64,000 nucleotides of DNA, taken from a virus. The notes under the pieces are model-generated. The model did not search any database, was not told the origin of the DNA, and worked only from the letters and a program-made list of their open reading frames with translations. The position numbers and the translations under genes were made by a program. Below are positions 7,456 to 15,572 of this stretch, piece by piece (position 1 is the stretch's first letter; each line of letters begins with the position of its first letter). The DNA is taken from the IMG/VR virus record IMGVR_UViG_3300012964_000002, positions 1 through 64,000 of that record. One strand, given 5' to 3'.

Positions 7456-7962
7456 ATGGCCATCAAGACCAGCACGCAGCAGCAGCCGAAGCAGTCGTCC
7501 CTCGCCGCCGCCGCCGCGACCGCCGCGCCGTCGAAGCCGGAGGCCGCGAAGATCCCGCCCGCCAAGAAGGCGGCGATCAAGATCGCGAACGTCATCGTCC
7601 GCGCCGTCGGCCTGGAGGGCCGCTTCGGCGGCTACACGGAGGAGATGAAGACGGCGCTCCAGAACGCCCGGAAGTGGCTGGAGACGGCGAAGGGCCTCGC
7701 GGAGAAGCTGCCCGCCGACTTCCGCCCGGCGAAGCGGTCCGGCGGCGGCGCGGTGACCCTCGCGGTGGGCTCGAAGGTGACGCTGCGCGAGAAGCGCCGC
7801 GAGACCTACGCGGGCCTGCTCTCCGCGGAGGAGCAGAAGGCGGGCGTCGAGGTGGTCTCCCTCCACGGCCCGATGGTCGCCCTGAAGACCGAGAAGGGCA
7901 ACGTGTTCATCCCGAAGGCGCACCTCAAGATCGCCGGCGCGGACGCCCCCGCCTCGGCGTAG
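7456..7962 (+). CDS. early hypothetical protein, Lys/Ala-rich with a beta domain
   Basis: 168 residues. A low-complexity Gln/Ala/Pro/Lys N-terminus (about 1-45) leads into a helical region and then a small beta domain (VGSKVTLREKRRETYAG, VVSLHGPMVALKTEKG) reminiscent of an SH3-like barrel. ATG at 7456 follows AGGAG. As first gene of the rightward block it is probably expressed early. No named family. Confidence 0.6.
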   Translation: MAIKTSTQQQPKQSSLAAAAATAAPSKPEAAKIPPAKKAAIKIANVIVRAVGLEGRFGGYTEEMKTALQNARKWLETAKGLAEKLPADFRPAKRSGGGAVTLAVGSKVTLREKRRETYAGLLSAEEQKAGVEVVSLHGPMVALKTEKGNVFIPKAHLKIAGADAPASA

Positions 7963-7972
7963 GCGGGAGGAC

Positions 7973-8019
7973 GGGGCGGGAAGGAGAGGCGGCCCCGCGC
8001 CGCTTCCCCCTCCCGCCCC
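7973..8019. terminator. GC-rich imperfect hairpin between genes
   Basis: GGGGCGGG (7973-7980) pairs with CCCGCCCC (8012-8019), with further partial pairing inside. There is no T-run after it, so it may be an attenuator or an mRNA-stabilising hairpin rather than a classical terminator. Confidence 0.35.
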
Positions 8020-8098
8020 CGCCGCCCCGGGGCGCGAGCACGACTCGCGCCTCGCGGCGACGGGCATCCCGCCCGCTCAGAAGGAGGAGGTCACGCAC

Positions 8099-9010
8099 AT
8101 GACCCCAGCGCTCCAGGCAGGACAGATGCACGAGAGAGGCTCGACGATCAGCAAGGGCATCGTGGCGGTCACGGACGCATCGCTCGACGCGGCGGGCGCG
8201 ATGACGTACTGGAGCCTGTCCGGTGAGGTCAAGCACGACGCCCTCGCCGCCGCGTGGCGGGCGGAGGGGCTCGACGTGGAGAACCTCCCGGAGCTGGCCT
8301 CCCCGCGCGCCGCGCTCGGACGCGCCGTGAACGAGGTCCGCGCGCGGCACCGGCTGGGGCGCCGCGTCACCGGCGGCTGGGCCATCGTCGAGGAGACCGA
8401 GAAGGAGGCGGGGACGCTCAAGCACGAGCAGACCCTCCACGTCTCCCTCACGCTCACCGGCGGGCTGACCTTCGAGACGCCGACGCGCGGCTGGGACGAC
8501 GAGGCCCGGAAGCTGATCGAGGAGATCCGGCGCGCCTTCGAGCGCTCGCTGTGGAACCTCTCCACGGGGGACGTCGGCGGGTGGCTCTCCTCGCAGGTGT
8601 ACCGGCTCGGTGGGGTCTCGCTCCGCGACACCGGCGGGTTCTACTTCCTGCCCCACATCTCCGTCGAGGAGTGGCGGCAGGTCGTCCGCGCGCTCCGCGC
8701 CGTCTCCGCCGCGACGGTCTACGAGATCCCGGCGCTCCGGACCGAGAGCGTTCTCGACGCCGTGCTCGACGCCGTGGAGCGCGAGGCGGCGGCGGAGGCG
8801 GCGAAGATCGAGGCGGCCATGGAGGCGGGGGACCTCGGCGCGCGGGCGCTCCGCTCCCGCGAGGCCCTGACGTCCGCGATGGAGCAGAAGCTGTCCCGGT
8901 ACGAGAGCACGCTCGGGCGCGCGCTTCCCGCGCTCCAGTCCAGGCTCGAGACCCTCCGCGCCGGGCTCGCCTCGGCCATCCTCGCGGCCGAGGCAGAGGC
9001 GGCGCCGTGA
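8099..9010 (+). CDS. early hypothetical protein, helical C-terminus (possibly DUF6744-like)
   Basis: 303 residues. The N-terminal two thirds are mixed alpha/beta (TYWSLSGEVKHDALAAAWRA, RVTGGWAIVEETEKE, HVSLTLTGGLTFE). The last 90 residues form a predicted coiled coil rich in Ala and Glu. A strong AAGGAGGAGG ribosome site lies ten bases before the ATG. The overall shape reminds me of the DUF6744 phage family, but I am not certain. Followed by a GTGA-coupled gene. Confidence 0.55.
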   Translation: MTPALQAGQMHERGSTISKGIVAVTDASLDAAGAMTYWSLSGEVKHDALAAAWRAEGLDVENLPELASPRAALGRAVNEVRARHRLGRRVTGGWAIVEETEKEAGTLKHEQTLHVSLTLTGGLTFETPTRGWDDEARKLIEEIRRAFERSLWNLSTGDVGGWLSSQVYRLGGVSLRDTGGFYFLPHISVEEWRQVVRALRAVSAATVYEIPALRTESVLDAVLDAVEREAAAEAAKIEAAMEAGDLGARALRSREALTSAMEQKLSRYESTLGRALPALQSRLETLRAGLASAILAAEAEAAP

Positions 9011-9390
9011 AGATCGACCCGCTCGCGGCGCTGGCGGACCAGGCCCGGCGCCGCGAGACGCTCCAGACGCTCCAGACGCTCGTGCTCGACTGCGACGGGT
9101 CCGACCTCTCCGCCCTCTCCAGGATGATCCGCAAGCGTCGCAAGACGCTCAACATGCTCGACGACTACCGGGCGCTCGCGGAGCAGGAGTTCGAGGTGGG
9201 AGACCACGTGCGGGTCGTGAAGTGGCACGGGAAGCCGGCCGGCGTCGTGACGCACGTGGGCGAGCGCGTCGTGGCCGTGAGGCTGGACGACGGCTTAGAA
9301 GCGCGCTTCGACGCGCGCTTCGTGCAGCACGCGGATCGTCTGATCAAGGCGGCGCAGAAGGCCCATCATCAGGCGAGGGCGGGAGGCTAG
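9007..9390 (+). CDS. hypothetical protein with SH3/KOW-like domain
   Basis: 127 residues. The first half is helical; the second half has the beta pattern FEVGDHVRVVKWHGKPAGVV then ERVVAVRLDDGLEARFDARF, like a KOW or SH3-type small barrel that often binds nucleic acid or a partner protein. The GTG start overlaps the previous stop by four bases, so it is translationally coupled to it. Confidence 0.55.
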   Translation: MKIDPLAALADQARRRETLQTLQTLVLDCDGSDLSALSRMIRKRRKTLNMLDDYRALAEQEFEVGDHVRVVKWHGKPAGVVTHVGERVVAVRLDDGLEARFDARFVQHADRLIKAAQKAHHQARAGG

Positions 9391-9391
9391 G

Positions 9392-9982
9392 GTGTCCGTC
9401 GCGCGGCCGAGAGGCGGGAGGCGCCCCGGGGAGAACCTGCCCGGGGACGCCGTGGCGTTCCGGGAGACGGAGACCTGCGCGCGGTGCGGCGCTCCCGTCC
9501 GGAAGCTGGGGATGGAGGCGCACCTGCGGGGCGCGCCGTGCAAGCTCCGCGCGACGCGCCTCCGCATGCGCGAGAAGGGTTGGGCTCCCGTTCCGGAAGG
9601 CGAGACGCTTCGAGAGCACAAGCAAGCGCTCCGTGTGCTGGAGGCGGCGGACGTTCCCTTCGAGGTCGCGCCCTCCCACGAGGGGTTCGGGAACACGGTG
9701 ACGGAGTCCTTCTGGGCTCCGGAGTGGGCGTGCGTCGTGCTCCACGTGGCGCGGCGCTTCGTCGCCTCGACGTTCTCGCCCGGGCCCGAGCACGGCGGGG
9801 TGCCGCACGACGTCGTTCTTCTGCTGCGGGTCGTGGCGGAGGACGAGGAGCTGCGCGGGGCCGTCATGGCGGCGACGGAGCTGTCGTCGGAGAACGAGGA
9901 CGCGGTGCTCGCGCTGCTGGGAATCCCGCGCGAGGAGTTCAAGGGCATCGACTTCACCAAGCTGAGGAGGCACGGACGATGA
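9392..9982 (+). CDS. C2HC zinc-finger protein, paralogue of the gene at 22102
   Basis: 196 residues. An N-terminal zinc finger is formed by CARCG, His (MEAHL) and Cys (APCKLR). Further on are WAPEWACVVLHVARRF and then ELRGAVMAATELS. The protein at 22102 has the same order: CPACG...HLRRRC, WAPEWAVVL and ELRGAMMTAHLLG. The two therefore appear to be diverged copies of one gene. GTG start. Role unknown; the finger suggests nucleic-acid or protein binding. Confidence 0.6.
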   Translation: MSVARPRGGRRPGENLPGDAVAFRETETCARCGAPVRKLGMEAHLRGAPCKLRATRLRMREKGWAPVPEGETLREHKQALRVLEAADVPFEVAPSHEGFGNTVTESFWAPEWACVVLHVARRFVASTFSPGPEHGGVPHDVVLLLRVVAEDEELRGAVMAATELSSENEDAVLALLGIPREEFKGIDFTKLRRHGR

Positions 9983-10548
9983 GCGACGAGGAGAAGGTTC
10001 CGCCGATGTGGACGCCACCGCGGAAGCGCCGACGCAACGAGCGTGTGCTCCCGCCGCTCCCGGAGTCGGCGACGCGGCTCGCGCAGGAGATCCACGAGCG
10101 GGCGCAGCGCGCCCTGGCCGAAAAGCTTGCGACCGTTGAAGCTCAGGTGCGCTCCTGCGTCGACCAGGCGATCCAGAAGGCGGTCGGCGCCGCCATCGGA
10201 ATGAGCGACCCCTGGGGGCGGCTAGATCCGAACGGAAAAGTCGGGAAGGCCATTCAGGCGGCCGCGGAGGGGCGCATCTCGTCGGCCGTGAGCGCCGCCG
10301 TCGAGGTCTACTTCGCGGGGGCTCCCCTCGGCGAGCTTCTCGGCAAGGACGAGCTGGACAAGATTCGAGCGCGGATCCGCGCTGAAATGGCCAACGCCGT
10401 CGAGGTGCAGGCCAGGAAGCTGGCCGAGCAGCTCGTCGCCCCGGCGGCGGAGCGCCTCGCGCAAGAAGCGCTCGAGCAGCTGCAGGCGTACTACGGCGCG
10501 GCGAAGCTCGTCGCGGCGGAGGGGAAGGGAAACGGCGATGCCGAGTGA
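9979..10548 (+). CDS. helical hypothetical protein
   Basis: 189 residues. A basic, Pro-rich start (PPMWTPPRKRRRNERVLPPLP) is followed by almost continuous helix rich in Ala, Glu and Gln. ATGA overlap couples it to the zinc-finger gene before it. It ends eleven bases inside the sigma-factor gene. No family recognised; a structural or regulatory partner of the sigma factor is conceivable. Confidence 0.5.
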   Translation: MSDEEKVPPMWTPPRKRRRNERVLPPLPESATRLAQEIHERAQRALAEKLATVEAQVRSCVDQAIQKAVGAAIGMSDPWGRLDPNGKVGKAIQAAAEGRISSAVSAAVEVYFAGAPLGELLGKDELDKIRARIRAEMANAVEVQARKLAEQLVAPAAERLAQEALEQLQAYYGAAKLVAAEGKGNGDAE

Positions 10549-11164
10549 CATCCCCCCCGAGGACGTGATGGACATGGCGCTGGCCGCCGCGCTTCGATAC
10601 CGCAGGCGGTGCTGGTGGGCCGACGTGAGGGACCTCCAGGCGGAGGCGGCGCTGGCGATGTGCAGCGCGCTCCGCTGGGCCAGGCCGGAGGGGGACATGC
10701 GGGGCTACCTCTGGCGCGTGGCGGTGGTCGCCTGCCGGAACGCTCTCCTGCGCGCGAGCGCGCCCGTCTCCGCCGGCAAGAACAACCTCGACGCGCTCCG
10801 CGGGCTGCGCCGCGCGCCCGTGGGGGAGGCCGAGGCGGACCGTCACGTCGTCGTGCGCGGGGACGCGGGGGGCGACGTTCGCATCAGGGCCCGCCCGCGG
10901 CGCGCCGCGGCCCCCCCGGCGGACGAGACGCTCGACCGCGCGGCCTGGGAGGAGCGGGTCAGGAGCAGGCTTCGCGTCGTCCTTCAGACCGTGCCCGACG
11001 CGGACGCGGCGCGCGCGGTGCTGCTGGAGGACCGAAAGCCGAGGGAGGTCGCGGAGGAGGCCGGCGTGCCCGTGCGAAGCGTGTACCACGCGACGCGCAA
11101 GGCGCGAGAGGTCATAGCGCAGGATCTCGAGCTGTACGAGCTCATCGTTGCGGCGCGGGGCTGA
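10538..11164 (+). CDS. phage-encoded sigma-70-family (ECF-like) RNA polymerase sigma factor
   Basis: 208 residues, the usual size of an ECF factor. A region-2-like segment (DLQAEAALAMCSALRWA, then GYLWRVAVVACRNALLR) lies at about residues 31-75. A Pro/Ala/Arg linker follows. A region-4-like helix-turn-helix is at about 148-195 (VLLEDRKPREVAEEAGVP, then VRSVYHATRKAREVI). It would redirect host RNA polymerase to phage promoters. The position just upstream of the replication genes suggests control of the middle or late phase. It overlaps the preceding gene by eleven bases. Region 2 is divergent, so a DNA-binding regulator is the alternative. Confidence 0.65.
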   Translation: MPSDIPPEDVMDMALAAALRYRRRCWWADVRDLQAEAALAMCSALRWARPEGDMRGYLWRVAVVACRNALLRASAPVSAGKNNLDALRGLRRAPVGEAEADRHVVVRGDAGGDVRIRARPRRAAAPPADETLDRAAWEERVRSRLRVVLQTVPDADAARAVLLEDRKPREVAEEAGVPVRSVYHATRKAREVIAQDLELYELIVAARG

Positions 11165-11229
11165 GAAGGGGGCCGCCGGAACGTCCGAGACGTGATACAA
11201 GCGACGGAAACGGAGGAGGAGGAGCAAAC

Positions 11230-11865
11230 GTGCAGAGACTGACGCTGGACCCGGCCACGCTCGTCGAGATGCCCGGCAACGAGAACGTGATGGACCCGAG
11301 CGTGTACCGGAGCCTCGTGCGGTTCATCCGCGAGAGGGGGTTCAAGGAGCCGATCCTCGTGCGTCTCCTCCCCGACGGGCGGCACGGCATCGTCGGCGGC
11401 GTGCACCGGCGCAGGGCGGCGGTGGAGTTAGGCCTGCCGCTCGTCCCGTGCGACCTCGACGAGACCATCAAGACGGACGAGGAGGCCAAGATCGTCCGCA
11501 TCGGCATGAACAGGCACCGCGGCGACCTCGACCTCTCCGCGGTCGGACGCACGCTGGCGGAGATCATCGCGGAGGGGGTTCCGATCAACGAGGCGACGCT
11601 CTCCGGCTACTCCGAGGAGGAGGTCCGCGCGCTCGTGGAGTCGGCGCGCGGTGGCCCCTCCCCGGACGAGCTCATGGCGGGGGCGCCACCCCCGCCTCCG
11701 CCCCAGGAGCGCGAAGACGACGGAGGCGCGGGCAAGACCGTCGTCGTGCTCGAGGTGCCGTTCTCGCAGAAGCAGGACCACGACCGGGCGCGCCGCGCGC
11801 TCCGGCGAGCGGGAGGCGGAGACCTCGCGCGCGGGCTTCTGTCGCTGATCGACGGAGAGGACTAG
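11230..11865 (+). CDS. ParB/sulfiredoxin-fold domain protein
   Basis: 211 residues. The N-terminal 110 residues match the ParB-like nuclease fold: RFIRERGFKEPILVRLLPDG, then the GGVHRRRAAVELGLP motif and a later helical domain (VGRTLAEIIAEG, INEATLSGYSEEEVRALV) that looks like the ParB HTH. A Pro-rich linker leads to a short C-terminal domain. GTG at 11230 follows GGAGGAGGAG. Such phage proteins can cut or methylate DNA, bind DNA, or hydrolyse nucleotides. One of four ParB-like proteins here. Confidence 0.75.
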   Translation: MQRLTLDPATLVEMPGNENVMDPSVYRSLVRFIRERGFKEPILVRLLPDGRHGIVGGVHRRRAAVELGLPLVPCDLDETIKTDEEAKIVRIGMNRHRGDLDLSAVGRTLAEIIAEGVPINEATLSGYSEEEVRALVESARGGPSPDELMAGAPPPPPPQEREDDGGAGKTVVVLEVPFSQKQDHDRARRALRRAGGGDLARGLLSLIDGED

Positions 11866-11868
11866 GTC

Positions 11869-12111
11869 ATGAACCAGCAGGAGATGATGGCGGCGAGGGG
11901 CTACCTTACCATCAACGAGGCGGCCCGCCGCTGCGGGCTCTCCCCCGACGGCACGTACAAGCTCGTCGTGTCGGGCAAGGTCAAGAGCGTGAAGGTCGGC
12001 AAGTTCAGGTACGTGCTCAAGAGCAGCCTCGCGGAGCACTTCGGGCCGGAGGCGGCCGAGATCATGGGGCTCGCCGATCCGCCGCCTCCCCCGCGCCGGA
12101 GGACGCAGTGA
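11869..12111 (+). CDS. excisionase/MerR-like helix-turn-helix protein
   Basis: 80 residues. The segment YLTINEAARRCGLS through GKVKSVKVGKFRYV and LKSSLAEHF is the classic winged HTH_17 pattern of excisionases and MerR-type DNA binders. It ends in a Pro/Arg tail. It may regulate the adjacent replication genes. Its N-terminal pattern (LTINEAA) is also the pattern seen in the large paralogous array at 36.7-42.9 kb, suggesting a shared fold. ATG start, three bases after the ParB-like gene. Confidence 0.75.
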   Translation: MNQQEMMAARGYLTINEAARRCGLSPDGTYKLVVSGKVKSVKVGKFRYVLKSSLAEHFGPEAAEIMGLADPPPPPRRRTQ

Positions 12112-13505
12112 TCGTCGAGGTCGGCAACCTCAACGCGCGAGTCACGGCAGGCACCGACGCCGAGAAGCGCTGGGCGCGCGAGTACCTGTCGTTCGACGAC
12201 GTCGGCTTCAAGAGGCGCGGCGGGCGCGTCGACATGTACAACGTGATGAACGACTCGTTCCCCGCCGGCTTCCTGGGGATGGTCGAGAAGGCCGCGCGGG
12301 CGGCGCGCGTCTCGCTGAGCGTGGTGGACCGCCGCTCCGCCCCCGCCGCGCTCGACCCGGCGGCGGACCTCTCCTGGCTGCGCAAGGATCAGGTGGACGG
12401 CGTCGAGCTCGCCGCGACGCGGACGCGGGGGCTGCTCTGGCTCCCAACGGGCGCCGGAAAGACGGAGATCGCGGTCGGCCTGACCCGGCGCGTCCCGTGC
12501 CGCTGGCTGTTCCTCGTGCACCGCGCCGGCCTGATGGACCAGGCGGCCGAGAGGTACGAGAAGCGCACGGGACTCCCCGCCGGGCGCATCGGCGAGGGGA
12601 TGTGGACGGAGGAGCGGTTCACGGCGGCGACGTTCCAGACCGTGAGTCGCGCGCTCGAGGGCGGGGATCCGCGCGCGCTCGCCTTGCTGGAGAGGTCCGG
12701 CGGCCTGATGGTGGACGAGGCGCATGTTCTGCCCGCCGAGTCGTTCTGGGCCGTCGCCATGAAGTGCCGCGCCCACTGGCGGATCGGGCTCTCCGGAACG
12801 CCGCTCGCGCGGGGCGACCGTCGCTCGCTCCTCACGGTGGCGGCGCTCGGGCCGGTCATCTACCGGATCCGGCCGGACGTGCTCATCAAGGCCGGGATCC
12901 TCTCCCGCCCGAAGATCCGGCTCAGGAAGATCGCGCACCACGACATCAAGGGGAACCTGTGGCCCGCGGTGTACAGGGAGTGCATCGTCGGCTCCGCCGC
13001 GCGCAACCGCGCGGTCGTGGAGGACGTCAGGCGCGCGCGCAAGCCGTGCCTGGTCTTCGTGAAGGAGATCGATCACGGGAGGCTGCTCGAGAAGCTGATC
13101 CTGCGCGCCGGCCTCCGCGCGGAGTTCGTCTGGGGCACCGACTCAACGGAGGAGCGGAAGGCGGCGATCCGGCGGCTCGCGCGCGGAGACGCCGACGTGC
13201 TCGTCGCGAGCGTCGTCTTCAACGAGGGGGTGGACATCCCCGAGCTGCGGTCCGTGGTGGTGGCCTCCGGCGGCAAGAGCGTCATCGCGGCGCTGCAGCG
13301 GATCGGGCGCGGCATGCGAGTTCAGAAGGACGCGGCCGGGAACGTCGTCAAGGACGAGTTCCAGGTCTTCGACTACTTCGACGAGGGCGACAGGTGGCTG
13401 CGCCGCCACTCGAAGGCGCGCGTCAAGGCGTACACGAGCGAGGGGCACGAGACGGTGGTCGAGGACTTCCCGCAGAACCTGCCGAGCCTCGGAGGAGCGC
13501 CGTGA
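12108..13505 (+). CDS. SF2 DEAD/DEAH-box helicase
   Basis: 465 residues. Motif I is PTGAGKT (113-119), motif II DEAH (203-206), motif III-like LSGTP (about 228-232) and motif VI QRIGRGMR (397-404), in the normal order for an SF2 helicase of the UvsW/RecG-like phage group. The first 90 residues are a small N-terminal domain. It probably remodels forks or recombination intermediates or drives replication initiation. GTGA overlap with the HTH gene. T4 UvsW is the best-known comparable protein, but homology to it was not tested. Confidence 0.9.
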   Translation: MIVEVGNLNARVTAGTDAEKRWAREYLSFDDVGFKRRGGRVDMYNVMNDSFPAGFLGMVEKAARAARVSLSVVDRRSAPAALDPAADLSWLRKDQVDGVELAATRTRGLLWLPTGAGKTEIAVGLTRRVPCRWLFLVHRAGLMDQAAERYEKRTGLPAGRIGEGMWTEERFTAATFQTVSRALEGGDPRALALLERSGGLMVDEAHVLPAESFWAVAMKCRAHWRIGLSGTPLARGDRRSLLTVAALGPVIYRIRPDVLIKAGILSRPKIRLRKIAHHDIKGNLWPAVYRECIVGSAARNRAVVEDVRRARKPCLVFVKEIDHGRLLEKLILRAGLRAEFVWGTDSTEERKAAIRRLARGDADVLVASVVFNEGVDIPELRSVVVASGGKSVIAALQRIGRGMRVQKDAAGNVVKDEFQVFDYFDEGDRWLRRHSKARVKAYTSEGHETVVEDFPQNLPSLGGAP

Positions 13506-13726
13506 CGGAGGAGCAGCAGGCCAGGGCCGCGGCCGCGCTCCTGGGTGGCAACGGGTGCGTCGTCTGCGAGGGGTGCGGGGAATGGCTCTCCGACCGCGAC
13601 GCCCGATTCTTCAAGGACGGGCGCTGGTGGAGGTGCCGCAACTGCACGCCGTTCATGGACCGCCTGATGCCCTGGTGGCTGCTTCTTCTCGCGCTCGTCG
13701 GCGCCTCGGCCGAGCTCGCTCGATGA
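13502..13726 (+). CDS. zinc-ribbon protein with C-terminal membrane helix
   Basis: 74 residues. Four Cys pairs in sequence (CVVCEGCG, then CRNC) can bind zinc in the first 50 residues; the last 20 residues (PWWLLLLALVGASAELA) form one hydrophobic helix. It would therefore be a tail-anchored zinc protein, an unusual combination for a gene between a helicase and the initiator. GTGA-coupled on both sides. Confidence 0.6.
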   Translation: MTEEQQARAAAALLGGNGCVVCEGCGEWLSDRDARFFKDGRWWRCRNCTPFMDRLMPWWLLLLALVGASAELAR

Positions 13727-14028
13727 GACCGGGAGCCTGGGAGAGGCGCGAGAAGGAGCGCCACCTCGAGCGGGTTGCCACGCGCGCCACGTTCGGCCGG
13801 CGCACTCTGGAGAAGGCGGCCAACGCGGCCGCGGACGAGCTGAGACCCCGCGCCGTCGTCGACTGGGCGTCTCCGACCGTGCGGCAGCTGCACAAGGCGG
13901 CCACCTTCGCCGCGATCTACGGGAGCGACGGGAGCGTCATGTGCATCGACGAGGTGGCGAGCTTCGACTTCGCCGACTTGGAGCGCAAGGTGGTGTCGAC
14001 CCTAAAGAAGATGCGCGCGGGCAAGTAG
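13723..14028 (+). CDS. hypothetical protein
   Basis: 101 residues. A basic, helical first half (WERREKERHLERVATRATFG) is followed by a mixed region (AATFAAIYGSDGSVMCIDE) and a C-terminal Lys-rich helix. ATGA overlap with the zinc-ribbon gene. No family recognised. Confidence 0.5.
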   Translation: MRPGAWERREKERHLERVATRATFGRRTLEKAANAAADELRPRAVVDWASPTVRQLHKAATFAAIYGSDGSVMCIDEVASFDFADLERKVVSTLKKMRAGK

Positions 14029-14035
14029 GATCAAC

Positions 14036-15571
14036 GTGTCGCTGGCCCGCCGCCTGTGGAAGGTGAGCGCGAACGCCTCACGCCGCTGCTCCGGCGCGAG
14101 CTCGCTGCCGTTCGAGACGTTCCGAAGGAAGCTCGGCGAGCCGGCGCTCCTCGTCTGGGAGGCTCTGGTCAGGCACCGGGGGGAGGAGGGGTTGTGCTGG
14201 CCGTCGACCGCGCGCGTCGTGCAGTCGGTGGTCGAGTGCGGCGGCGCGGTGGTGACACGCCGCGTCGTGAAGCGCGCGCTGCTGCGGCTCCGGCGCCTCC
14301 GGCTGCTCGAGGACCACGGCTGGAGCGCGCGGCCCGACCGGCGCCCGGGCGACGTCTACCTCCGGACCGTGCGAGGATCTGTGCACCCGGACGGGGATGG
14401 TGGCTGGGCGGCGCGGATCCCGGGAGAGGCAGCGCGGGCGCTCCGCGCGGCCGCCTCCCGCGGCGGGAGGAGGAAGGGAACGGGGCGCCGCGCCGCAGGC
14501 ACCACGAGTCGAAATCAAAGGGGTCCCACTTCCCCGGAAAACGCACTCCCGGTGCGCGCAATCAAAGGGGTCCCCGGAATAGGATCTATGTCCTCTGAGA
14601 AGCTAGGTACTTCAGCGGTTCCTCCGGAACCGCGCGCCGCGCTCGCGGCGCCGCCCTGTCAGGGAGGAGGGGGACCGCCCGAGCCGGTCGCGGTCGAGTC
14701 CGCCCTCGCCGACCTCCTCCGCGGATCCCGCCCGCCGCCCGCCGCCGTCTGGGAGGCGTGGCCCGGGCGCGGCCCCGTTCCCGTGCGACCCTTCCGGGCC
14801 ATCTTCTACGAACCTGACGCGGAGGGGATCCCGCGGCGCGTGCTCGAGCACGTGCGCATCCCGGCCGCGCGCGCCCTGACCGCGGAGGAGCTCAGGGACG
14901 AGAATCGCGTGATCGACCGCATGTGGTCGGCGTTCAACGGCGCGGTGCGGGCCGTGGCCGGCCTGCCGTGGAGCGCGAGCCGCACGCCGCCGAAGGTCAG
15001 GAACCGCGGGTCCTCGAGGGAGCGCATGCTGGAGATGGCGCGGTGGCTCTCCGACCTGGGGCCGAAGTGCGACCGGTGCGACGGCGACGGGGAGGACGAC
15101 GCGGGCACCTGCGATCGCTGCCGGGGGCGCGGCATCCTCGCCGGCGTCGCCCCGGAGGCGTGGTTCGTCTTCTGGGCGAACAGGTGGGTGGTCTCCACGG
15201 GGCGGCGCCCGACGTCGATGCCGCTCCACTACGCGCTGTCGGAGCAGCACATGGCGAAGGCCAGCTGGTTCCTGCACGAGAAGGACGGATTCGTGGGCGG
15301 GCGCGAGATCCGCACGGCGACGCACGTCGCGATGGACGAGCGGCACGACCAGATGATGTGGTCGCTGCACGAGGAGGCCCCAAAGACGGAGGAGGAGGCC
15401 AAGGCCATCGTGGGCCGCTGCTGGCCGGACGGGCTCTGGAGGCGCATGGTGGCCCGCGCCCGCCGAGAGGTGCACGACGACCAGCTGAGGATCAACGACA
15501 TGGTGAGGCGCGGGGAGTGGGTCTGGTCGGTCGGCAGGGCCAAGAAGCAGCGCAAGGCGGGGGAGGTCTAG
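14036..15571 (+). CDS. replication initiator-like protein (winged-helix plus zinc centre)
   Basis: 511 residues. The N-terminal 110 residues look like a winged-helix domain of phage replication proteins (FETFRRKLGEPALLVWEALV, then CWPSTARVVQSV). A low-complexity linker follows (about 140-230). Near residue 345 is a DnaJ-like zinc motif (CDRCDGDGEDDAGTCDRCRG). The C-terminal part is helical. It lies immediately before the DnaB-type helicase, the usual place for a phage initiator or helicase loader (compare lambda O/P). The linker DNA carries direct repeats and a palindrome (see 14513-14633). GTG start with a weak ribosome site. Confidence 0.65.
   Translation: MSLARRLWKVSANASRRCSGASSLPFETFRRKLGEPALLVWEALVRHRGEEGLCWPSTARVVQSVVECGGAVVTRRVVKRALLRLRRLRLLEDHGWSARPDRRPGDVYLRTVRGSVHPDGDGGWAARIPGEAARALRAAASRGGRRKGTGRRAAGTTSRNQRGPTSPENALPVRAIKGVPGIGSMSSEKLGTSAVPPEPRAALAAPPCQGGGGPPEPVAVESALADLLRGSRPPPAAVWEAWPGRGPVPVRPFRAIFYEPDAEGIPRRVLEHVRIPAARALTAEELRDENRVIDRMWSAFNGAVRAVAGLPWSASRTPPKVRNRGSSRERMLEMARWLSDLGPKCDRCDGDGEDDAGTCDRCRGRGILAGVAPEAWFVFWANRWVVSTGRRPTSMPLHYALSEQHMAKASWFLHEKDGFVGGREIRTATHVAMDERHDQMMWSLHEEAPKTEEEAKAIVGRCWPDGLWRRMVARARREVHDDQLRINDMVRRGEWVWSVGRAKKQRKAGEV
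14513..14574 (+). repeat. pair of 15-base direct repeats inside the initiator gene (candidate iterons)
   Basis: AATCAAAGGGGTCCC occurs at 14513-14527 and again at 14560-14574, 47 bases apart and in different reading frames, so protein coding does not explain it. The surrounding 120 bases are poorer in GC than the rest of the gene. In lambda-like phages the origin lies inside the initiator gene as a set of iterons, which is the model suggested here. Confidence 0.55.
14615..14633. repeat. perfect inverted repeat GCGGTTCC-tcc-GGAACCGC
   Basis: An eight-base perfect stem with a three-base loop, 40 bases after the second direct repeat and in the same lower-GC patch. It could be part of an origin, or an mRNA hairpin. 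Confidence 0.5.
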
Positions 15572-15572
15572 G

